From Phyllobacterium zundukense (lineage in GTDB: Bacteria > Pseudomonadota > Alphaproteobacteria > Rhizobiales > Rhizobiaceae): 64,000 nt of DNA. The notes below the pieces were generated by a model. It was not told the origin of the DNA and made no database searches. It saw nothing but the letters and a program-made list of their open reading frames with translations. The translations under genes were made by a program, and so were the position numbers. Shown here piece after piece: positions 57,946-64,000 of the stretch. The stretch lies in contig NZ_CP017940.1 in NCBI RefSeq assembly GCF_002764115.1, positions 3,632,501 through 3,696,500 of the forward strand, written 5' to 3'. How positions within the stretch are numbered: the first letter of the stretch is position 1; each line of letters starts with the position of its first letter.

Positions 57946-59124
57946 ATGCAGATGATTGGACAATCGAAGACTCAGTCTATCGAGCAGTCACAACAGCAAC
58001 GGCTGAAACAATTCATCCTTGAGGAATCGCGCGCGGCGGGCTTCGAACTCGTTGCCATCACCCGGCCGGATGCCATCCCGCTGGCTGAAGAGCGCCTGCG
58101 CCAATATCTGGCGCTCGGCCGCCACGCCAGCATGGATTGGATGCAGGAAACGGAAGAGCGCCGTGCCAGTCCACAAGCCCTTTGGCCACAGGTGCGCTCG
58201 ATCATCGTGCTCGCCATGAATTATGGCCCCGACAGCGATCCCCTTGCTGTCCTGTCACAGCGCGACAAGGCAGCGATTTCAGTCTATGCGCAGAACCGCG
58301 ACTATCACGACATTATCAAGGGCAAGCTCAAGGGCGTTGCCAGCCGCTTCGCCTCGCGCGCCGCTGGCGAAGACCTGAAAGTCTTCGTCGACACGGCACC
58401 GGTGATGGAAAAACCGCTGGCGGAAGCTGCCGGCCTTGGCTGGCAGGGCAAGCACACCAATCTCGTCAGCCGCAGCCATGGCTCCTGGCTGTTTCTCGGC
58501 ACGATCTTCACCACGGCGGAACTTCCGGCCGACAGCCCGGAGGCGGATCATTGCGGCTCGTGCCGGGCCTGCCTCGACGTCTGCCCGACCAACGCCTTTC
58601 CCGCTCCCTACCAGCTCGATGCGCGGCGCTGCATCTCGTACCTGACCATCGAGCACAAGGAACCCATCGCGTTCGAATTCCGCAAGGCCATGGGCAACCG
58701 CATCTATGGCTGTGACGACTGCCTGGCGGTCTGCCCCTGGAACAAGTTTGCCGAAACAGCGCGAGAGACGAAGCTGCAGGCGCGCGACGATCTCCGGTCG
58801 CCTTCGCTCGCATCACTGCTGACCCTTGATGATGCGGCCTTCCGCACGCTTTTCTCAGGTTCGCCGATCAAGCGGATCGGCCGCGACCGCTTTCTGCGCA
58901 ATGTGCTGATCGCCTGCGGCAATTCGGGCGAGACGGCGCTGATCGACGCCGTACAAAATCACCTTTCCGATCCCTCGCCGCTGGTGCGCGGCGCCGCCAT
59001 CTGGGCGTTGAGTGAATTGATGGATCAAGATCGCTTCGCCGCCCTGCATATGCGCTACGCCGCACAGGAGAACCACGCGGACGTCTTGACCGAATGGCGC
59101 AATGCTGTGAAAAATCAATCATGA
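57946..59124 (+). CDS. queG: epoxyqueuosine reductase
   Basis: 392 aa. It performs the last step of queuosine synthesis in tRNA, reducing epoxyqueuosine with cobalamin. Two 4Fe-4S motifs are visible: CGSCRACLDVCP and CDDCLAVCPWN, with the catalytic Asp region FVDTAPVMEKPLAEAAGLGW. The start at 57946 lies 8 bp after the palindromic element, with AAGG upstream. The final part holds HEAT-like repeats. It overlaps the next SDR gene by 4 bp (ATGA). Confidence 0.95.
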   Translation: MQMIGQSKTQSIEQSQQQRLKQFILEESRAAGFELVAITRPDAIPLAEERLRQYLALGRHASMDWMQETEERRASPQALWPQVRSIIVLAMNYGPDSDPLAVLSQRDKAAISVYAQNRDYHDIIKGKLKGVASRFASRAAGEDLKVFVDTAPVMEKPLAEAAGLGWQGKHTNLVSRSHGSWLFLGTIFTTAELPADSPEADHCGSCRACLDVCPTNAFPAPYQLDARRCISYLTIEHKEPIAFEFRKAMGNRIYGCDDCLAVCPWNKFAETARETKLQARDDLRSPSLASLLTLDDAAFRTLFSGSPIKRIGRDRFLRNVLIACGNSGETALIDAVQNHLSDPSPLVRGAAIWALSELMDQDRFAALHMRYAAQENHADVLTEWRNAVKNQS

Positions 59125-59990
59125 ACGTTTTTCTCTTCGGTGCCGGATATTCGGCGCGCGCCTTTGCCAGAGCCATTGCCGGTCAAGCGGATTTCATCGG
59201 CGGGACGACACGCGACAGTTCCAAGTTTCCCGCCCTCAAGAAGGATGGGATTACACCATTCCTTTTCCACGGCACGCATGCCTCGCAGGAGATCGTTGAC
59301 GAACTTGCCCGCGTCACCCACCTCGTCATCTCGACCTCGCCCGGCCAGTCCGGCGATCCGGTGCTGGCGCAGTTCGGCGAAACCATCCGCAACGCCATGC
59401 CGAAACTGCAGTGGATCGGCTACCTGTCCACCGTCGGCGTCTATGGCAACCATGCCGGCGCCTGGGTCGATGAGACGACCGCCTGCCATCCGGTATCCGC
59501 CCGTTCCGTGGAGCGCGTCGAGGCGGAACAGGGCTGGCAAAAACTGGCGAATGCGCGCGATGTCCCCCTTGCCATCCTGCGGCTTGCCGGCATTTACGGG
59601 CCGGGCCGCAACGCCTTCGTCAATCTCTCCAATGGCACGGCACGCCGCCTCAACAAGACGGGTCAGGTCTTCAATCGCATCCATGTCGACGATATTGCCG
59701 GGGCATTGCGTTTTCTCTCGACCCGCAATGAAGCCGGTATCTTCAACATCACCGACGATGAACCGGCGCCGCCGCAGGATGTGGTCGCCTATGCGGCAGA
59801 ACTGATGGGCGTGGAACCGCCGGAAGAATCCGACTTCGAGTCGGCGCCGCTCACACCGATGGCGCGCTCTTTCTATGGCGAGAACAAGCGCGTTTCCAAC
59901 AAGCGCATCAAGTCGCTTGGCTTTTCCTTCCGCTACCCGGATTACGGGACGGCCTTTGCAACCATGTGGCGCGACGGCAGTTGGCGTTAA
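59121..59990 (+). CDS. NAD-dependent epimerase/dehydratase-like SDR
   Basis: 289 aa extended-type SDR with VFLFGAGYSARAFARAIAG cofactor loop, ILRLAGIYGPGRN and the DDIAGALRFL segment that follows the active site. The middle STVGVYG motif resembles YbjT/YeeZ-like proteins (SDR family of unknown substrate). Its ATG overlaps the queG stop. A role with queG is suggested only by coupling. Confidence 0.8.
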   Translation: MNVFLFGAGYSARAFARAIAGQADFIGGTTRDSSKFPALKKDGITPFLFHGTHASQEIVDELARVTHLVISTSPGQSGDPVLAQFGETIRNAMPKLQWIGYLSTVGVYGNHAGAWVDETTACHPVSARSVERVEAEQGWQKLANARDVPLAILRLAGIYGPGRNAFVNLSNGTARRLNKTGQVFNRIHVDDIAGALRFLSTRNEAGIFNITDDEPAPPQDVVAYAAELMGVEPPEESDFESAPLTPMARSFYGENKRVSNKRIKSLGFSFRYPDYGTAFATMWRDGSWR

Positions 59991-60027
59991 GCGCTCCGCC
60001 TTAAGGCGGGGGCGTGGTAGTCCGCCT

Positions 60028-61068
60028 CTAAAATTGCGTAATCACACTAATCCCCGTTCCTTCGAACCGGTCCATCGCCATCAGCGCGGCCGGTGCGTCA
60101 TCCAGTGCGATCTCCTTGCCAATCAGCCGTTGCGGCTTGAGCTTGCCGGTTTCCAGCATGTCCATCAGCGCCTTGTAGCGGAAGGCCTGCATGCCGTGGC
60201 TGCCATAGATCTCCAGCTCATGCGCGATGACCTTGTCCATCGGGATCGGTGCGTGGGCATGGTCGCCCAGCATCAGCCCAACCTGCACGTGGCGGCCGCG
60301 GCGGCGCAGATTGGCGACTGAGTTGAAACAGGTCGAGGGATGGCCGAGTGCGTCGATCGAGACATGCGCGCCACCTTTGGTAATTTCCCGGACCGCTCCG
60401 ATGATGTCCTTCGTCTGCCCGCCATTGACCATTGCCACTGCGCCAAGTTCGCGAGCGAAGGCGAGCTTCCCCTCCGTCAGGTCGACGGCGACGACATTGG
60501 CACCCATGGCCGTTGCTATCATGATCGCCGAAAGGCCGACACCGCCGCAGCCATGCACCGCCACCCATTCGCCGGGCTTGACCTTCGCCTGATCGACAAT
60601 GGCCCGGAACGAGGTGACGAAGCGGCAGCCAAGGCTTGCAGCCGTGGCGAAATCCAGCGAGTCCGGCAGGGCGACGAGATTGGTGTCGGCGAAATCCACC
60701 GCGACATACTCCGCGAAGGAACCCCAAGCGGTGAAGCCCGGCTGGAACTGGTGTTCGCACACCTGATGATTACCGGAATTGCACTCGAAACAATGGCCGC
60801 AGCCGCCGACGAATGGCACGGTGACGCGCTGACCGATCTTCCACTGCGTGACGTGCCGGCCAATAGCCTGGATGGTTCCTGCCAGCTCATGGCCCGGAAT
60901 ATGTGGCAGAACAATATCCGGATCATGCCCCATCCAGCCGTGCCAGTCGCTGCGGCAAAGCCCCGTCGCCTCGACCTTGATGACCACGCCCGTCGCCGCA
61001 GGCGCGGGGTCCTCCACGGTCTGGATGCGCGGCGGCTGGCCGAATTGTTCGAAAATGACTGCTTTCAT
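60028..61068 (-). CDS. zinc-dependent alcohol dehydrogenase family protein
   Basis: 346 aa MDR enzyme. Catalytic zinc ligands appear as Cys in [11 protein letters not shown] in PGHELAGT and Cys in ASLGCRF. The structural zinc lobe is intact ([20 protein letters not shown], four cysteines). The NAD(P) loop is [15 protein letters not shown]. Substrate unknown. The start at 61068 was chosen because GGAAG is 9 bases upstream; an in-frame start 14 codons earlier is less likely. Divergent from mepA (125 bp). Confidence 0.9.
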   Translation of the reverse strand: MKAVIFEQFGQPPRIQTVEDPAPAATGVVIKVEATGLCRSDWHGWMGHDPDIVLPHIPGHELAGTIQAIGRHVTQWKIGQRVTVPFVGGCGHCFECNSGNHQVCEHQFQPGFTAWGSFAEYVAVDFADTNLVALPDSLDFATAASLGCRFVTSFRAIVDQAKVKPGEWVAVHGCGGVGLSAIMIATAMGANVVAVDLTEGKLAFARELGAVAMVNGGQTKDIIGAVREITKGGAHVSIDALGHPSTCFNSVANLRRRGRHVQVGLMLGDHAHAPIPMDKVIAHELEIYGSHGMQAFRYKALMDMLETGKLKPQRLIGKEIALDDAPAALMAMDRFEGTGISVITQF

Positions 61069-61193
61069 GGCGGTGCTTCCATTCGAATCGGGTTGTGACT
61101 TCATGGGCATATTGCGACTTTCCCGCGAATCTGGCCATCATAAAGCCCGGTTCAGCGTTGCAAATTGCCGCGATCACTTGTGGGACATCGATC

Positions 61194-62213
61194 ATGATAC
61201 CGAAAACCCTGTTGCGCTTGGCGCTCGGCGCACTCATTGCGTTCACCAGCACCTTTGAGGCCATTGCCGAAGACGGCCCAGCCAAGCAATTGTTCGGCGC
61301 CCAGACATTGCCGACAGTGAGCGCGCCGCAATCGGCCGGCTTTTACGCCAAGGGTTGCCTCGCCGGCGGTGTCGCGCTACCCGTGGATGGACCGGCCTGG
61401 CAGGTGATGCGCCTGTCGCGCAACCGGCGCTGGGGTCATCCGCGCATGATCGCGCTTCTGGAAAGGCTGGCGCGCGACGCCGCCGCCAAGGATGGCTGGC
61501 CCGGTTTGCTCGTCGGCGACATATCGCAGCCGCGCGGCGGACCGATGCTGACCGGCCATGCCTCGCATCAGGTCGGGCTCGATGCCGATATCTGGCTGAC
61601 ACCCATGCCGAAACATCGCTTTACCGACGAGGAGCGCGAGAAGGTCTCTGCCGCGTCAATGCTCAAGGGCGATACGCTCTATGTCGACCCGGACAAGTGG
61701 ACACCGGCCCGCACGGCGCTGTTGAAGCGCGCCGCCAGCTATCCCGAAGTGGAACGTATCTTTGTCCATCCCGGCATCAAGAAGAAGCTGTGCGACAGTG
61801 TGCAGGGTGATCGCAGCTGGATGGCGAAAATCCGTCCCTATTGGGGGCACTACTACCATTTCCATGTGCGCATCAAATGCCAGCCCGGTTCGCCCAATTG
61901 CAAACCGCAGGAACCGATCGGTGCCGATGACGGTTGCGGCAAATCACTTGCCTGGTGGTTTACGGACGAGCCATGGAAAAAGGCGCCCGAACCGGCCAAG
62001 CCCGTCAAGCCGAAAGTGATGATGCTCTCGGATCTGCCAAAACTCTGCGTCCAGATCCTGAACGCCCCGGGACCGAAATCCGTTGATGAAGTAACCTTTG
62101 GTGTGGGCACGAAGGGCGCGCAGCCAGCGGCCGCGGATGTTCCGGCAACGGCTTACGCCCCGGAAGGCAACGATGTTCCCGAGGACGTGCCGGTGCCCGG
62201 ACAGAAGCCATAG
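61194..62213 (+). CDS. mepA: penicillin-insensitive murein endopeptidase MepA
   Basis: 339 aa. A signal peptide of about 23 residues is followed by the M74/LAS-type zinc peptidase domain that cuts D-Ala-mDAP cross-links in the periplasm. Metal ligands are in TGHASHQVGLDADIW (His and Asp) and YYHFHVRI (His). Paired cysteines such as CKPQ and CVQIL suggest disulfides. C-terminal tail is Pro/Ala-rich. A U-rich terminator follows at 62214. The start at 61194 was preferred because it begins the signal segment. Confidence 0.92.
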   Translation: MIPKTLLRLALGALIAFTSTFEAIAEDGPAKQLFGAQTLPTVSAPQSAGFYAKGCLAGGVALPVDGPAWQVMRLSRNRRWGHPRMIALLERLARDAAAKDGWPGLLVGDISQPRGGPMLTGHASHQVGLDADIWLTPMPKHRFTDEEREKVSAASMLKGDTLYVDPDKWTPARTALLKRAASYPEVERIFVHPGIKKKLCDSVQGDRSWMAKIRPYWGHYYHFHVRIKCQPGSPNCKPQEPIGADDGCGKSLAWWFTDEPWKKAPEPAKPVKPKVMMLSDLPKLCVQILNAPGPKSVDEVTFGVGTKGAQPAAADVPATAYAPEGNDVPEDVPVPGQKP

Positions 62214-62234
62214 GACCGGCGGGCGGTCTTTTTT
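62214..62234 (+). terminator. terminator after mepA
   Basis: GACCG (62214-62218) pairs with CGGTC (62224-62228) with a 5-base loop and runs into TTTTTT. Short stem but good U-run, right at the stop codon. Confidence 0.72.
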
Positions 62235-62313
62235 GCCTGCGGTCTTTTCATGCTGCGATGAATTGAGTATAGGGTTTCAATCGATTTAGGGCCAAACCCG
62301 AAACAGAGATTTT

Positions 62314-62763
62314 ATGACACAGCCATTTCGCCTCGCGCTGATTGCCCATGACCAGAAAAAGGACGACATGGTGGCGTTCGCGCGCAATTATGAAAGCCTG
62401 CTGGCACCCTGCGAGATCGTGGCGACCGGCACGACCGGCGGACTGATCCAGGACGCATGTCCTTCGCTGACGATCGCGCGCGTCAAGCGCGGACCGCTCG
62501 GCGGCGACCAGCAGATCGGTGCACTGATTGCAGAAGGCCGGATCGACGGATTGATCTTCTTTGTCGACCCCCTGTCGCCGATGCCGCATGATGTGGACGT
62601 CAAGGCGCTGATGCGGCTCGCGAGCGTCTACGATATTCCGATGGCACTGAACCGGGCAACCGCCGAGGTTCTGGTGCAAAAGCGAGGTTTGCTGCGCGAT
62701 GACGCAGCGGAAAACACACTTACTGCACCGCGCGTTCGCCAGGACGCGCAAAGGACGCAGTAA
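62314..62763 (+). CDS. mgsA: methylglyoxal synthase
   Basis: 149 aa. It converts dihydroxyacetone phosphate to methylglyoxal and phosphate, a bypass of lower glycolysis. Motifs are [33 protein letters not shown] and [18 protein letters not shown], containing the catalytic Asp and His residues. It lies 22 bp before glk, so the pair is probably one transcript tying methylglyoxal formation to hexose phosphate supply. Confidence 0.95.
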   Translation: MTQPFRLALIAHDQKKDDMVAFARNYESLLAPCEIVATGTTGGLIQDACPSLTIARVKRGPLGGDQQIGALIAEGRIDGLIFFVDPLSPMPHDVDVKALMRLASVYDIPMALNRATAEVLVQKRGLLRDDAAENTLTAPRVRQDAQRTQ

Positions 62764-62785
62764 CAGGTAAAATGGGGAAGCGACA

Positions 62786-63814
62786 ATGGTGACACAGGCA
62801 GATACCGACCACATCATGAAATTTCCGATCCTGGTCGGTGACATCGGCGGCACCAATGCGCGTTTCGCCATTCTGGTCGACGCCTATGCGGAACCCAAGG
62901 AATTCCCCATCATCCAGACGGCGGATTTTCCGACCATCGACGAGGCGATCCAGAACGCTATTCTCGACCACACCTCCATCCAGCCGCGCTCGGCGGTACT
63001 TGCCATTGCCGGGCCGGTCGAAGGCGACGAGATCGACCTGACCAACTGCGCCTGGGTGGTCAAGCCGCGCCAGATGATGGAAACACTCGGCCTGTCCGAC
63101 ATCACCGTACTCAATGATTTCGAGGCACAGGCGCTTGCCGTCGTCTCGCTCGAGCCGAAGCATCTCGAAAAGCTCGGCGGCGGCGCGGGCGATCCGCATG
63201 GCAGCCGCGCCGTGCTAGGACCCGGCACCGGTCTCGGCGTTGCCGGCATGGTTCGTTCTCGCAACAGCTGGGTGCCCGTACCCGGCGAAGGCGGCCATGT
63301 GGACATGGGCCCGCGTACCGCCCGCGATTTCGAAATCTTCCCGCATCTCGAACATATCGAGGGCCGCATTTCCGGCGAACAGCTGCTTTGCGGCCGTGGC
63401 CTGCAGAACATATATCGCGCGATCTGCAAGGTGAACGGCACCGAAGCCAGCCTGCAGACGCCCGCAGACATCACGGCCGCCGGACTTTCCGGTGAGTCGG
63501 CCGAGGCCAAGGAAACTCTGGCGCTTTTCGTCATCTATCTCGGCCGCCTTGCCGGCGATTTTGCCCTGACTTTCATGGCGCGCGGCGGCGTCTATCTCGC
63601 CGGCGGCATTGTCCAGAAGATCGTCGCACCGCTGAAGGACCCGTCCTTCCGCCAGGCGTTCGAGGACAAGGCACCACATGGGGAAATCCTGCGCGAGACG
63701 CCGGTCTATATCATCACCCACCCGCTTGCGGCGCTGAGCGGCCTCTCGGCCTTCTCCCGCACGCCCACCCGCTTCGGCGTTTCCACCGAAGGCCGCCGTT
63801 GGCGCCGGGACTAG
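62786..63814 (+). CDS. glk: glucokinase
   Basis: 342 aa, ROK/Glk-type kinase that phosphorylates glucose with ATP. Signatures are [15 protein letters not shown] at the start (phosphate-binding loop), [32 protein letters not shown] and [16 protein letters not shown] precedes the start at 62786. It is the second gene of a mgsA-glk unit. Confidence 0.95.
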   Translation: MVTQADTDHIMKFPILVGDIGGTNARFAILVDAYAEPKEFPIIQTADFPTIDEAIQNAILDHTSIQPRSAVLAIAGPVEGDEIDLTNCAWVVKPRQMMETLGLSDITVLNDFEAQALAVVSLEPKHLEKLGGGAGDPHGSRAVLGPGTGLGVAGMVRSRNSWVPVPGEGGHVDMGPRTARDFEIFPHLEHIEGRISGEQLLCGRGLQNIYRAICKVNGTEASLQTPADITAAGLSGESAEAKETLALFVIYLGRLAGDFALTFMARGGVYLAGGIVQKIVAPLKDPSFRQAFEDKAPHGEILRETPVYIITHPLAALSGLSAFSRTPTRFGVSTEGRRWRRD

Positions 63815-64000
63815 CCTGCGGCCTAGGGGCGTCATTGCAACACTCGGGTGCTGGCCTGCAGGGTCTGTGGCTGAAACCCATAGGCAAGCAGGATCAATAA
63901 GGTTATAGGGACAATTCGAGTGGCAAGGATGACTCCTTGCCCCGTTGCTCTTGTACCAGCGAGTTGCCGTCTGTCATGAATGGTGTACCCAAGAAGAAAA
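63815..64000. other. 186-bp region after glk; possible start of next gene
   Basis: The only structure seen is a perfect hairpin GGCAAGGA-TGAC-TCCTTGCC (63922-63941) without a T-run. An ATG at 63976 (reading MNGVPKKK) may open a further rightward gene, but no ribosome binding site precedes it and only eight codons are in the window. Confidence 0.3.

Overview
The window looks like a chromosomal segment of an alphaproteobacterium of the order Rhizobiales (Hyphomicrobiales), most like the Phyllobacteriaceae/Brucellaceae side. The clues are family content (Hsp20 next to DUF1150, TIGR02300, DUF2849, DUF934, FzlA-type GST, NDUFA9-like SDR, class II EPSP synthase), RpoH-type promoters and a ROSE-like RNA thermometer. 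Genus assignment is inference. It is densely coded, with no CRISPR array, rRNA operon, prophage or insertion sequence that I can recognise. One tRNA gene, tRNA-Ala(GGC), is present.

Layout. 0-2.1 kb: reductive pyrimidine degradation (preT, and preA running off the left edge). 2.4-5.3 kb: a large secreted lipoprotein with a six-hairpin glycosidase domain, four 72-bp N-terminal repeats and an apparent frameshift near its 3' end. 5.5-9.8 kb: an RND efflux pump and its adaptor. 10-14 kb: pncB, DUF1150, hsp20, nucleoside hydrolase, L,D-transpeptidase. 14-20.2 kb: one long leftward sulfur assimilation cluster (siroheme synthase, DUF2849, sulfite reductase, APS-type reductase, DUF934) followed by a ferredoxin reductase and a 2Fe-2S ferredoxin, the likely electron supply. 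20.5-26 kb: two VOC proteins, a methyltransferase-like membrane protein, YraN, RsmI, HemW, RdgB, RNase PH. 26-28.7 kb: hrcA, grpE and a TRIC/UPF0126 channel. 28.8-29.4 kb: a Phd/VapC-type toxin-antitoxin pair. 29.5-34 kb: adenosine kinase, an EI24/CysZ-like protein, endonuclease III, DUF2244, an Ada-type repair protein, a Dabb protein. 34.2-37.6 kb: kdpDE without kdpFABC.

37.6-46.8 kb is the most accessory stretch: three SDRs, OsmC, an ArsR regulator with two tandem SRPBCC proteins, a DMT exporter, DUF1097, LysR and TetR regulators each divergent from a presumed target, a NIPSNAP protein and a small hypothetical. 46.9-53.5 kb returns to core genes: tRNA-Ala, TIGR02300, and the aroA / small membrane protein / cmk / rpsA cluster, in which cytidylate kinase is fused to an N-terminal three-helix membrane domain. 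53.9-64 kb: an orphan LacI regulator, NDUFA9-like SDR, uppP, fzlA, a 122-bp palindromic element, queG, an SDR, a zinc alcohol dehydrogenase, mepA, mgsA and glk.

The most unusual features are the membrane-anchored cytidylate kinase fusion, the ROSE-like thermometer with an RpoH promoter at hsp20, the ArsR gene whose start codon overlaps a 16-bp palindrome, the hairpin covering the ribosome binding site of a small hypothetical gene, and the frameshifted glycosidase. I did not see a clearly new multi-gene system.
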